From: JAGPUQ01 sp036677085
GTDB taxonomy: Bacteria > Pseudomonadota > Gammaproteobacteria > Pseudomonadales > Porticoccaceae
Assembly: GCA_036677085.1 (NCBI GenBank)
Contig: JAKFFI010000004.1
Coordinates: forward strand, 186,001-250,000
Reading direction: 5' to 3'
DNA length: 64,000 nucleotides
A model generated the notes under the pieces. It had not been told where the DNA came from. It saw only the letters and a program-made list of their open reading frames with translations, and made no database searches. Of this stretch, positions 25,199-34,258 are shown piece after piece. The translations under genes and the position numbers were made by a program. Within the stretch, counting starts at the first letter, position 1. The number at the start of each line of letters is the position of its first letter.

Positions 25199-28100
25199 AT
25201 GTACGCCGAACTGCACTGCATCAGCAATTTCACGTTTCTGCGCGGCGCCTCCCATCCCGAAGAGCTGGTGCAACGGGCCGCCGAGCTGGGCTATGCCGCC
25301 ATCGCCATCACCGACGAATGCTCGCTCACCGGTGTTGTGCGCGCCCATGGCGCCGCCCGCGAGCACGGCATCCCGCTCATCGTCGGCAGCGAATTCCGGC
25401 TGCGCGAGGGCGTGCATCTGGTGCTGCTTGCCCCCGACCGCGCGGCCTACGGCGATCTCGCCAGCCTGATCAGCCGGGGACGGCGACGTAGCCCCAAGGG
25501 CACCTACGACCTCGGGCTGGATGACCTGGAACCCTACAGCGGACGCTGCCTGGCGCTGTGGCGACCGACCGACGACAGCACGGCCGATCTGACTGTGGGG
25601 CGCGCCCTGCTGGCGCTGTTCGCCGACCGCCTCTGGCTCGGCGTCACCCACTGTCTGGATGGTACCGAGCCGATATCTCGGGCCGCTCACTGCGACATCG
25701 CCGCGCGCCTCGGCATTCCCCTGATGGCCTGCGGCGAAGTCCACATGCATGTAGCGCAGCGCAAACCCCTGCAGGATGTACTGACTGCGATCCGCCTCAA
25801 CACCCAGGTCGAATCCCTGGGCCGGCGGCTGGCCGCCAATGCCGAGCACCATCTGCGGCCGCTGGCGCGGTTGCGGGAACTGTATCCACCCGCGCTGCTG
25901 GCCGCGACGCTCGCCATCGCCGCGCGCTGCCGATTCTCCCTCGCGGAATTGCGTTACGAGTATCCCGGCGAAGTGGTGCCGCCCGGCATCGGTCCCGCCG
26001 CCCACCTCGCGGCACTGGTGGCCGAGGGCGCGACGCAACGCTGGCCCGACGGTGTGCCGGCAGCGGTAGCGGCCATGCTGGAACGCGAACTGGCGATCAT
26101 TCACGAACTGGGCTACGAACATTATTTCTTGACCGTTCACGATATCGTCGCCTTTGCCCGCGGGCGCGCCATTCTCTGTCAGGGGCGCGGCTCGGCCGCC
26201 AACTCGGCGGTCTGCTACTGCCTGTTCATCACCGAGGTCTCGCCGACCCGGGTCAACCTGCTGTTCGAGCGCTTCATTTCGAAGGAGCGCAACGAACCGC
26301 CGGATATCGATGTGGATTTCGAGCACGAGCGGCGCGAGGAAGTCATCCAGTACATCTACAGGAAATACGGCCGCGAGCGCGCTGCCCTGGTCGCATCGCT
26401 GACCACCTACCGCCTGCGCAGCGCAGTACGGGATGTGGGCAAGGCATTGGGTCTCGAGCCACTGCTGATGGATCGGCTGGCCCAGTCCCTCACCGGGTGG
26501 GACCGGCACGCAGACCTGGAGCCGCATCTGCGCGCACAGCTGGGCGACGATCCACGCATCCCCTGGCTGGCGCGCCTGGCGAGTGAAATCCGCGGCTTTC
26601 CCCGCCATCTGTCGCAGCATGTGGGTGGCTTCGTGATCAGCCGGGGACCCATCACCCAACTGGTGCCGGTGGAAAACGCCGCCATGCCGGAGCGCACCAT
26701 CATCCAGTGGGACAAGGACGACATCGAGGCGCTCGGTCTGCTCAAGATCGATGTGCTGGCGCTCGGCATGTTGAGTGCCATCCGTAAATGCCTGGACAGT
26801 CTGCGTGACCTGGGATCTGCGGTGACCCGCTTGCAGGATATCCCCGAGGACGATCCCGCCACCTACGACATGCTGTGCCGGGGCGACAGCGTCGGCGTGT
26901 TCCAGGTGGAGTCCCGCGCCCAGATGTCGATGCTGCCGCGCCTGCGCCCGCGCTGCTATTACGATCTGGTGATCCAGGTGGCGATCGTGCGGCCGGGGCC
27001 CATCCAGGGCGACATGGTGCATCCCTATCTGCGCCGCCGCGAGGGCAGCGAGCCCGTCACCTACCCCGACGCCGCCATCCAGGCGGTGCTCGAACGCACC
27101 CTCGGGGTGCCCATCTTTCAGGAGCAGGTGATCAAGCTCGCCATGGTGGCGGCCGGCTTCAGCGGCGGCGAGGCCGATCAGTTGCGTCGTGCCATGGCGA
27201 GCTGGGGCAAGAACGGCAATCTCGCCGCCTTCGAGCGCAAGCTGATCGACGGCATGAGCGCGCGCGGCTACGGCACCGACTTCGCCCAGCGGCTGTTCGA
27301 ACAGATGAAGGGCTTCAGCGGCTACGGTTTTCCGGAATCCCATTCCGCCAGCTTCGCCCTGCTGGTCTATGTCTCGGCCTGGCTCAAGTGCCATCACCCG
27401 GCGGCGTTTTACTGCGCCCTGCTCAACAGCCAGCCGATGGGGTTCTATTCGCCGTCGCAACTGGTGCAGGACGCGCGCCGCCACGCGATCGAGGTGCGCC
27501 CGGTGGATATCGCTCACAGCGTCTGGGATCACGGTCTGGAACCGGGCACGAACGGCGCGCCCGCGCTCCGCCTCGGCCTGCGTCTGGTGCGGGGACTGCA
27601 CCGGAGCGCCGCGATCCGCCTGGTGCAGTCACGCGGGGAGCGGCCCTTCGTGGATGTCGAGGATCTCGCCCATCGCGCCGGCCTCGATCGCGGACAGCTC
27701 GCGGCGCTCGCCGAGGCCGACGCCCTGCGGGCCTTCAGCGCCCACCGCCATCAGGCCCACTGGAATCTGTTCGCCATCGAGGCGCGTCGTCCGCTGCTGG
27801 ATGCCGCGACCGGCACCGAAGACCAGATTCAGCTACCCGCACCCACCCGCGGCCAGGATCTGCTGGCCGACTATCGCGGCACCGGACTCAGCCTCGGCCC
27901 CCATCCCATGGCGCTGCTGCGCGGGCATCCCGCCTTTCGCACCTGTGCCCGGCAACAGGAACTGATCGCGCTGCGCAACGGCCGCTTCCTGCGCATCGCC
28001 GGCCTGGTCACCGGCCGGCAGCGGCCCGGCACCGCGTCCGGCGTGATCTTCCTCACCCTGGAGGACGAGACCGGCAATACCAATGTGATCGTCTGGAAGG

Positions 28101-28264
28101 ATGTCCAGGAGCGCTGCCGCCCAGCACTGCTGGGCGGCCGCCTGCTGCTCGTAAAAGGTGTACTCGAACACCGGCATTCGGTCTGCCATGTGATCGCCGG
28201 CGAACTCCTCGACCACAGCCCGTTACTCGCCACGCTGGCGTTGAAATCGCGGGATTTCCATTGA
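25199..28264 (+). CDS. dnaE2: Error-prone DNA polymerase DnaE2 (ImuC)
   Basis: C-family polymerase alpha subunit that performs mutagenic bypass with ImuA and ImuB. The protein is 1021 aa. A PHP domain is at the N-terminus (MYAELHCISNFTFLRGASHP). The palm acids are in PDIDVDF (D369, D371, D373), and a third conserved acid is expected in the later LKIDVLALGML stretch. The C-terminal OB domain is at about 930-1000 (GVIFLTLEDETGNTNVIVW). It is shorter than replicative DnaE, as usual for DnaE2. ATG 25199 is used; an upstream in-frame ATG at 25169 lies inside imuB and would add 10 residues not seen in the family. Confidence 0.95.
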   Translation: MYAELHCISNFTFLRGASHPEELVQRAAELGYAAIAITDECSLTGVVRAHGAAREHGIPLIVGSEFRLREGVHLVLLAPDRAAYGDLASLISRGRRRSPKGTYDLGLDDLEPYSGRCLALWRPTDDSTADLTVGRALLALFADRLWLGVTHCLDGTEPISRAAHCDIAARLGIPLMACGEVHMHVAQRKPLQDVLTAIRLNTQVESLGRRLAANAEHHLRPLARLRELYPPALLAATLAIAARCRFSLAELRYEYPGEVVPPGIGPAAHLAALVAEGATQRWPDGVPAAVAAMLERELAIIHELGYEHYFLTVHDIVAFARGRAILCQGRGSAANSAVCYCLFITEVSPTRVNLLFERFISKERNEPPDIDVDFEHERREEVIQYIYRKYGRERAALVASLTTYRLRSAVRDVGKALGLEPLLMDRLAQSLTGWDRHADLEPHLRAQLGDDPRIPWLARLASEIRGFPRHLSQHVGGFVISRGPITQLVPVENAAMPERTIIQWDKDDIEALGLLKIDVLALGMLSAIRKCLDSLRDLGSAVTRLQDIPEDDPATYDMLCRGDSVGVFQVESRAQMSMLPRLRPRCYYDLVIQVAIVRPGPIQGDMVHPYLRRREGSEPVTYPDAAIQAVLERTLGVPIFQEQVIKLAMVAAGFSGGEADQLRRAMASWGKNGNLAAFERKLIDGMSARGYGTDFAQRLFEQMKGFSGYGFPESHSASFALLVYVSAWLKCHHPAAFYCALLNSQPMGFYSPSQLVQDARRHAIEVRPVDIAHSVWDHGLEPGTNGAPALRLGLRLVRGLHRSAAIRLVQSRGERPFVDVEDLAHRAGLDRGQLAALAEADALRAFSAHRHQAHWNLFAIEARRPLLDAATGTEDQIQLPAPTRGQDLLADYRGTGLSLGPHPMALLRGHPAFRTCARQQELIALRNGRFLRIAGLVTGRQRPGTASGVIFLTLEDETGNTNVIVWKDVQERCRPALLGGRLLLVKGVLEHRHSVCHVIAGELLDHSPLLATLALKSRDFH

Positions 28265-28360
28265 AATGATCGACAGTCACCGACAACTCACCGCAACCCC
28301 TTGCTTTGCGTCAATCGATTGCAACAAAATGGGAAAATTTGTCAGCCTGGGGATGCCTCA

Positions 28361-30247
28361 ATGAAACAGTTCGACCACTGCGATACCCTGATCCGCAACG
28401 CCCTGGTTTTCGACGGCAGTGGCAAGATGCCACAGATCGAGGATCTCGCCATCAAGGGCGGAAAAGTCCTGGCGCGCGGCCCCAATCTGCAGGTCGGTTC
28501 AGCCACCGAAACCGTCGATGCCACGGGCAAATGGCTGATGCCGGGCATGCTCGATATCCACACCCACCTGGACCTCGAGGTCGAGGTCAATCCCGGCCTC
28601 CCCGAGGCGGTGCGCCACGGTTCCACCACGGTGCTGGTAGGCAACTGCTCGCTGGGCACCGCGTTCGGCCCGCAGCGCCGCAATGGCGAAGACCCCATCG
28701 TCGACTGCTTCACCCGGGTCGAAAACATGCCCAAGCGAGTACTGGAAAAATGCATCGCCAAAATGAACTGGAACAACACCGCCGACTACCTGAAGCACTT
28801 CGAGAAAATCCCGCTCGGCCCCAATGTCGCCGCCTTTCTGCCCCACTCCATGCTGCGTATCGAAGTCATGGGTACCGCGGCCTCCATCACCCGTCCGCCC
28901 ACCAAGGCGGAGCGAAAAAAAATGGCCGAGCTGATGGAAACCGCCATGCAGCAGGGCTATATGGGCCTGTCCACGGACCAGATCGTGTTCCACTACCTGT
29001 CCAACGACCCCAACAAGCAAATACGGATCCCGTCCCACTTCGCCGAAGACGACGAACTCCGCCCCATCATCGAGATCGTGCGCAAGCACAAGGGTGTGTG
29101 GCAGACCAATCCCGACGGCCAGCGCATGCTGCGCACACTGAAACGCTACTTCTGGTCGGCCGGTCGCTTCCGGCGCGGCCCGCTCAAAATCTCGGCGCTG
29201 ACGGCGGTGGACTTCGTTTCCGTACCGGGCGTCTGGCAGAAAATGTTGAAGCTCGGCAGCGTCATCAACTCGCGGTTGTTCAAGGGTAAAATCCACTTTC
29301 AGGCCCTGGGCGGCGCGTTTCGTATGTGGTCCGACGGCATGATTTCCCCGGTGTTTGAAGAACTGCCCTCCACCCGCAAGATCATCGCCTGCGAACAGGA
29401 CGATCGGGCGGGCCGTCTGGCACTGCTCAACGATCCAGAGTGGCTTGAGGCGTTCAAGGGCGACTGGGCCAAGATGACCAATTCAACGGCCAATATCACC
29501 CAGATCGGCGGCAAGTCCGATGAACGCGCCACCTTCCAGATGAACTACGCGAAAATGTTTTTCGACAACTGTGCGGTGCCTTCCTGGAACGGCGACAGTC
29601 TGGCGGACGTGCTGAACCGACTGCAACAGTACAAGGCGAGTGGCGGCAAGAGCGGAGCCAAGGATGCCGCCGAGGCCGCGGAGTTCGACCGCTTCCCGGA
29701 CACCGCAACGGATCCGCGCGAATTCTGGCTGCAATGCATGCGCCTGTACGATACCGATTTCCGCTGGTGGTTCGATGTCGCCAACACCAACGAGGACATC
29801 GTCGAACAAATCCTGTTCGACAAGAACGCGCTCCCCGGCTTCAACGATTCCGGCGCGCACCTGACCAACCTGTCGTTCTACGATGGCAACCTGGGCACCC
29901 TGCGCATCGCCCAGAAACGCGGCCTTGAGCGAGTCGCACACGCGGTTCATCGCCTGACCCGGGAACCGGCGGAGTTCTTCGGTCTCGACGTCGGCCGCAT
30001 CGATCCCGGCGCCCAGGCCGATATCGTGCTGATCGATCCGGAGCAGCTGAAACACCATGACATGAATGCCAGCCGGACCCGGATTTATAACGAGATATTC
30101 GAGAACGACGTACTGGTGAACCGCAGCGACGGCGTGGTGAATCAGGTGTACATCAATGGTCAGCGCGTATGGGAAGAAGGCTGCCGCTTTACGCCAGCCC
30201 TTGGCACCAAGACCCTGGGTCGCGCCATCCGAGCCAATAGCCACTGA
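28361..30247 (+). CDS. Amidohydrolase of the N-acyl-D-amino-acid deacylase family
   Basis: A 628-aa zinc-type amidohydrolase, longer than typical D-aminoacylases (about 480-500). The first metal motif is PGMLDIHTHLD (H67, H69, D71). Later family stretches are QGYMGLSTD and the metal Asp region FNDSGAHLTNLSF. The C-terminal beta-sandwich ends in VYINGQRVWEEG. The extra length is an insertion in the middle third (about residues 190-430), rich in Lys and Phe. The start has GGGGA 8 bases upstream. It is a single gene between dnaE2 and a strong terminator. The substrate is unknown. Confidence 0.8.
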   Translation: MKQFDHCDTLIRNALVFDGSGKMPQIEDLAIKGGKVLARGPNLQVGSATETVDATGKWLMPGMLDIHTHLDLEVEVNPGLPEAVRHGSTTVLVGNCSLGTAFGPQRRNGEDPIVDCFTRVENMPKRVLEKCIAKMNWNNTADYLKHFEKIPLGPNVAAFLPHSMLRIEVMGTAASITRPPTKAERKKMAELMETAMQQGYMGLSTDQIVFHYLSNDPNKQIRIPSHFAEDDELRPIIEIVRKHKGVWQTNPDGQRMLRTLKRYFWSAGRFRRGPLKISALTAVDFVSVPGVWQKMLKLGSVINSRLFKGKIHFQALGGAFRMWSDGMISPVFEELPSTRKIIACEQDDRAGRLALLNDPEWLEAFKGDWAKMTNSTANITQIGGKSDERATFQMNYAKMFFDNCAVPSWNGDSLADVLNRLQQYKASGGKSGAKDAAEAAEFDRFPDTATDPREFWLQCMRLYDTDFRWWFDVANTNEDIVEQILFDKNALPGFNDSGAHLTNLSFYDGNLGTLRIAQKRGLERVAHAVHRLTREPAEFFGLDVGRIDPGAQADIVLIDPEQLKHHDMNASRTRIYNEIFENDVLVNRSDGVVNQVYINGQRVWEEGCRFTPALGTKTLGRAIRANSH

Positions 30248-30253
30248 CGCCGC

Positions 30254-30296
30254 GTGGCATCGCGACGGTCACCCCGTCGCGATGCCACTGTTTTTG
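30254..30296 (+). terminator. Strong intrinsic terminator after the amidohydrolase gene
   Basis: A perfect 15-bp stem (30254-30268 with 30274-30288, GTGGCATCGCGACGG and its complement) closes a 5-base loop and is followed by TGTTTTTG. It begins 7 bases after the stop codon. This is the clearest rho-independent terminator in the window. Confidence 0.93.
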
Positions 30297-30537
30297 CGCT
30301 ACCCTCTCGCCGCCAAGCACTCCTTGCGCAATTCGGAAAATTTCTGGTGAAGCCGCCGCACCGGGCGAGGCTGCGGATGACCGTCACCACAGTTTTTCAG
30401 TAACCTACCAAGCCGCCGTCCTGAATCTGCAATCCAGGATCCACCGTTCCCCAAACTACGGCACCGTTGATCCACGTCAGCACGGATCTCTCCCATGTCG
30501 GTAGGGTGGATCGAACATTCGATGAGGTATTCTTGTT

Positions 30538-30978
30538 ATGTCCAGCGTGATTGGTATCGTGGTCTGCAATCACAGTCAGGCCCGCCTGTTCAAGGCGAAC
30601 AACATGTCGATCGTCAGTGAGCTCTCCGACTTGGTCAACCCGGACGCCCGTCTGCACGATCAGGATCTGGCTACCGATGAACCCGGGAAGTACAGAGGCG
30701 GCGGGCCCGGCGGCCAGCACCACGCCGAGGATCACCGCACTACCCCCAGAGACAAGGCAGCGGCCAATTTTGCCCGCGATATCGCTGCCGCCGTGGACAA
30801 CATGATCGCAACCCATCGACTGGAAAAACTCTACATCATCGCGGAGACAAGCATGCTCGGTCTGCTACGCACCGAGCTGTCGGATCGCTGCCAGAAGCTG
30901 GTAGCCGACGAAATCACCAAAGACGTGGTGGGGCGAACGCCGGATCAGATCCGGGATTATCTGCCGACGCCGCTGTGA
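30538..30978 (+). CDS. Host attachment family protein (PF10116-like)
   Basis: A 146-aa cytoplasmic protein of the family named from Agrobacterium attachment genes. It is close in style to eRF1-like folds (VVCNHSQARLFKANN at the start, KLYIIAETSMLGLLRTEL near residue 100). The central part has the usual Gly/His-rich charged loop (KYRGGGPGGQHHAED). GAGG is about 10 bases before the ATG. The biochemical role is unknown; the attachment name should not be taken literally. It is alone on its strand and converges with tRNA-Pro. The 241 bases between the terminator and this gene hold no other gene; a possible minus-strand gene remnant is described in the findings. Confidence 0.75.
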   Translation: MSSVIGIVVCNHSQARLFKANNMSIVSELSDLVNPDARLHDQDLATDEPGKYRGGGPGGQHHAEDHRTTPRDKAAANFARDIAAAVDNMIATHRLEKLYIIAETSMLGLLRTELSDRCQKLVADEITKDVVGRTPDQIRDYLPTPL

Positions 30979-31009
30979 CGCCTTTTCTGGTTTATGCAGG
31001 ATTTTGACG

Positions 31010-31057
31010 CCCGGCGGGAGTGGCCCGCCGGGAGTGACCGCCCCCAAGATGGGGCGG
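31010..31057. other. Two GC-rich hairpins between convergent transcripts
   Basis: CCCGGCGGG (31010-31018) pairs with CCCGCCGGG (31024-31032), and CCGCCCC (31038-31044) pairs with GGGGCGG (31051-31057). They lie between the stop of the host-attachment gene and the 3' end of tRNA-Pro. Neither has a T-run on either strand, so termination is only a guess. Confidence 0.4.
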
Positions 31058-31066
31058 CCGGGGAAT

Positions 31067-31143
31067 TGGTCGGAGCGGCGGGATTTGAACCCACGACCAC
31101 CACACCCCCAGTGTGGTGCGCTACCATGCTGCGCTACGCTCCG
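31067..31143 (-). tRNA. tRNA-Pro (anticodon GGG)
   Basis: 77 bases including an encoded CCA end. The acceptor stem CGGAGCG pairs with CGCTCCG. The anticodon arm is CCACA, loop CTGGGGG, TGTGG, which puts GGG at positions 34-36 after T33. The T arm contains GTTCAAATC. It follows merR in the same direction with a 75-base gap, the order seen in Pseudomonas-type genomes. A weak -10-like TATGAT lies at 31178-31173. Confidence 0.97.
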
Positions 31144-31218
31144 AAATTTTCCGGCTGCCCGGAAAGGCGCACATCATACTGGATGCCGCCCTATGGGGCC
31201 ACCGGCAAAGCAGGAAAA

Positions 31219-31575
31219 TCAGGGTTTCAATACCGCCAGCACATCTTCCAGCTCGCTCACCGTCTGTTCGATCAACTGACGTATCTGAGTAGCCTCCTGC
31301 TTCATGTGTTCACCACCCAGGCGCTGGCGCGCACCACCGATCGTGAAGCCCTGTTCGTAGAGCAGCGATCGGATCTGTCGGATCATGATCACATCCTGGC
31401 GCTGGTAGTAACGGCGATTACCCCGCCGCTTGACGGGATTCAGCATCGGAAACTCCTGTTCCCAATAACGCAGGACATGAGGCTTCACGTCGCAGAGCTC
31501 ACTGACCTCGCCGATCGTAAAATAGCGCTTGCCGGGAATGACCGGCAACTGACTGTTGTTACTGGGTTCCAACAT
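31219..31575 (-). CDS. MerR family transcriptional regulator downstream of ihfA
   Basis: A 118-aa regulator with an N-terminal winged helix-turn-helix (KRYFTIGEVSELCDVKPHVLRYWEQEF, about residues 16-42), the MerR wing (PVKRRGNRRYYQRQDV) and a short coiled C-terminus. There is no effector domain and no cysteine pattern for metals. The gene overlaps the end of ihfA by 17 bases. This merR gene with ihfA is a fixed pair in many gammaproteobacteria, but its target is unknown. Confidence 0.88.
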   Translation of the reverse strand: MLEPSNNSQLPVIPGKRYFTIGEVSELCDVKPHVLRYWEQEFPMLNPVKRRGNRRYYQRQDVIMIRQIRSLLYEQGFTIGGARQRLGGEHMKQEATQIRQLIEQTVSELEDVLAVLKP

Positions 31576-31858
31576 GGCGTTCTACTCTGGCTTTCAGCTT
31601 CTGGCCGGGCTTGAAAGTCACTACCCGACGTGCGGTTATGGGAATTTCCTCACCCGTTTTGGGATTACGTCCCGGTCGGGGGCTTTTGTCGCGCAAATCG
31701 AAATTACCAAAACTCGAAAGTTTTACCGGATCGTTCGCTTCCAGGGCCGTGCGAATCTCCTCAAAGAAATATTCGACAATTTCCTTGGCTTCGCGCTTGT
31801 TGAGCCCCAGCTCAACGTAAAGCAGCTCTGCAATATCGGCTTTAGTGAGCGCTGACAT
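31559..31858 (-). CDS. ihfA: Integration host factor alpha subunit
   Basis: IHF alpha pairs with IHF beta to bend DNA sharply. The protein is 99 aa (E. coli 99). It begins MSALTKADIAELLY, and the DNA-binding arm RPGRNPKTGEEIPITARRVVTF, with its intercalating proline, is near residues 60-82. GGGGAG lies 5 bases before the ATG, inside the end of pheT. The start codon directly follows the pheT stop in the same operon, as in E. coli. Confidence 0.97.
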   Translation of the reverse strand: MSALTKADIAELLYVELGLNKREAKEIVEYFFEEIRTALEANDPVKLSSFGNFDLRDKSPRPGRNPKTGEEIPITARRVVTFKPGQKLKARVERHVGTQ

Positions 31859-34237
31859 TCATTCTCCCCGTAGCCTGGCCCCAAACGCGGCAGCAAGCGC
31901 TTCCAGCACAGCGGCCTCTGCTGCCTGCACGTCGACATCCTCAAGAGTGCGCGAACTGTCCTGAAAGGTCAAGCTCACAGCGATACTTTTCTTATTATTT
32001 TCAATGTGTTCGCCCTGATAAACGTCAAAGATTCTCGCTTCGGTCAAGGATGCACCGGAAGCCCTTTTTACGGTGTCGAGCACAGCCGCCGCAGTAACTT
32101 CCCGCGGCACCACTACCGCGATGTCGCGGCGTACCCCCGGAAACCGACTGAGCGGCCGAAACGTTGCGGTACCCGCGGCCGGAAACCTGTCAAGCGACAG
32201 CTCAAACAGAAATACCGGCCGGTCCAGGTCGAGCTCGCCCGCAACCACCGGACTCAGCATCCCCAGATGCCCGAGGGTCTCGCCGGCACTGTCACGGAGC
32301 CGCAGGCACTGGCCCGGATGCAGGGCCGGATGTTGGCCCCGCTCCCCGCAGATCTGATCGCCGATACCCAGTGCGGCGAGAAGCGCTTCCACGTCACCCT
32401 TGAGCGCGAAAAAATCCACCTTGTCGCGCGCGTTGGCCCAGCCCTCCGGCTCGCGACTGCCAGTGATCAGTCCGGCGAGCATCATGCGCTGCTCTCCATC
32501 GGGACCGCCGCCAAAGCGCAATCCGGTTTCGAACAACCGCACCCGCTCCTGCTGACGATTCAGGTTGTGGCGCAGCGCCAGCAGCAATCCAGGCCACAGG
32601 CTGGGCCGCATCACGGACATCGCAGCGCTGATCGGATTGACTACCTGGATGGTGGCCGCGCCGCCCGTCACCAGCGCGGCGATTTCGGCTGGGACAAAGC
32701 TGTAGCAAATGACTTCGCGGTAGCCGCGCTGCACCAGCACGGCTCTGCTCCCCTCCAGATCGCGCTGCCGCGACGGGCCGATCTCGGGTGCCAGCAGGGG
32801 GGTTGCACTGGGCAGCTCGTTGTAGCCATGGATACGGGCGATCTCCTCGATGAGATCGGCCTCGATGCCCAGATCAAAGCGCCAACTCGGGGCGTGGAAC
32901 CGCCAATGATCCGGGGTTTCCTCGACCAGTTCGAGGCCCAGGCTCGCGAGAATCGTCGTGACCCGCGCCGGCTCGAAGTCAAGTCGCAACTGCTGGGCGA
33001 GGCGCTTGCGGCGCAGCGGAATGACACTGGGCGCGGAACGAGTGCCTTTCGCCTCCGCCACCAGCGCAGGACCGGGTTTGCCGCCGGCGATTTCGAGCAG
33101 CAGCGCGGTCGCGCGCTCGAGCGCCCGCAAGGGTAACTCCGGATCGACGCCGCGCTCGAAACGATGCGAGGAATCCGTGTGCAGCCCGAACTGCCGGGCC
33201 TTCCCGGCCACGGCGAGCGGCGCGAAGTGGGCGCTTTCAAGAAACACATCCCGGGTCCGCGCATCGACTCCGCTATCGCGCCCACCCATGATGCCCGCCA
33301 GCGCCAGCGTCCGCTGCGCGTCGGCAATGACCAGGCATCCTGGGTCGAGCTCGATGGCGTTGCCGTCGAGCAATGTCAGCGTCTCGCCGGATCTGGCGTG
33401 ACGCACTTCGATGCCGGTGTGGATCCGGCCGAGGTCGAAGCCGTGCATCGGCTGCCCCAATTCCAGCATCACGTAATTGGTGACATCGACCACCGGGTGA
33501 ATGCCGCGGATGCCGCTGCGCCGCAGGCGCTCGAGCATCCACAAGGGCGTTTTCGCCTCGGGATCGATGGCACGAACGACCCGGCCTGCGTAGCGGCGGC
33601 AGGCGTCGCCGGCGCTCAGGCGGATCGGCAACTCGTCCGTGATGGCCGCCGGCACCGGCGCGACCGGGAAATCCCGCAGCGGGGCACCCAGCACTGCCGC
33701 AACTTCCCGGGCAAGCCCGCGGACACCGAGGCAGTCGCCGCGATTCGGTGTCAGGTCGACCTCGATCACTTCGTCGTCGAGCGCCAGAACGGCGCGCAGA
33801 TCGGTGCCGGGGCGGAGGTCAGCGGGCAGCTCGAACAACCCGGCCTGGTCGGTGGAGAGTCCCAGTTCGGCCGCCGAGCAGAGCATGCCTTGGGATTCAA
33901 CGCCGCGCAGTTTGGCAGCGGCAATGGTCAGCTCACCGGGCAGACGCGCCCCGATCGCGGCGAATGGGGCCTTCAAACCCAGGCGGGCATTGGGCGCTCC
34001 ACAGACCACCTGCACCTGTGCATCGCCACCGATGCCGACGCGGCAGATCCGCAGCTGATCGGCATCGGGATGCGGTTCCATGGCCAGGATCTCGCCGACC
34101 ACGACCTGGGTAAACGGCGGCGCAGCCGGCTCCACGCCGTCCACTTCGAGCCCCGCCATGGTGAGACTCGCCACCAGGTCGGACGTGGCGATCTCGATGT
34201 CCACATGCTGCAACAGCCAGGCTTTGCTGAATTTCAT
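31859..34237 (-). CDS. pheT: Phenylalanyl-tRNA synthetase beta subunit
   Basis: Large subunit of the alpha2-beta2 enzyme that charges tRNA-Phe. The protein is 792 aa (E. coli 795). The domains follow the usual order: tRNA-binding EMAP-like domain at about 40-150 (QVVCGAPNARLGLKAPFA), B3/B4 editing domain in 210-390, B5 domain in about 400-475, the core fold, and the C-terminal FDX-ACB anticodon-binding domain (LSRFPGVRRDIAVVVP). It begins MKFSKAWLLQHVDI. The gap from pheS is 21 bases. Confidence 0.97.
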   Translation of the reverse strand: MKFSKAWLLQHVDIEIATSDLVASLTMAGLEVDGVEPAAPPFTQVVVGEILAMEPHPDADQLRICRVGIGGDAQVQVVCGAPNARLGLKAPFAAIGARLPGELTIAAAKLRGVESQGMLCSAAELGLSTDQAGLFELPADLRPGTDLRAVLALDDEVIEVDLTPNRGDCLGVRGLAREVAAVLGAPLRDFPVAPVPAAITDELPIRLSAGDACRRYAGRVVRAIDPEAKTPLWMLERLRRSGIRGIHPVVDVTNYVMLELGQPMHGFDLGRIHTGIEVRHARSGETLTLLDGNAIELDPGCLVIADAQRTLALAGIMGGRDSGVDARTRDVFLESAHFAPLAVAGKARQFGLHTDSSHRFERGVDPELPLRALERATALLLEIAGGKPGPALVAEAKGTRSAPSVIPLRRKRLAQQLRLDFEPARVTTILASLGLELVEETPDHWRFHAPSWRFDLGIEADLIEEIARIHGYNELPSATPLLAPEIGPSRQRDLEGSRAVLVQRGYREVICYSFVPAEIAALVTGGAATIQVVNPISAAMSVMRPSLWPGLLLALRHNLNRQQERVRLFETGLRFGGGPDGEQRMMLAGLITGSREPEGWANARDKVDFFALKGDVEALLAALGIGDQICGERGQHPALHPGQCLRLRDSAGETLGHLGMLSPVVAGELDLDRPVFLFELSLDRFPAAGTATFRPLSRFPGVRRDIAVVVPREVTAAAVLDTVKRASGASLTEARIFDVYQGEHIENNKKSIAVSLTFQDSSRTLEDVDVQAAEAAVLEALAAAFGARLRGE

Positions 34238-34258
34238 CGCGTCCTCAAACTCCCCGGC

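Noticed and set aside
24863..27601. A 912-codon minus-strand open frame across imuB and dnaE2
   Set aside because: Antisense shadow of dnaE2, which has complete polymerase motifs. No ribosome site and no recognisable domain.
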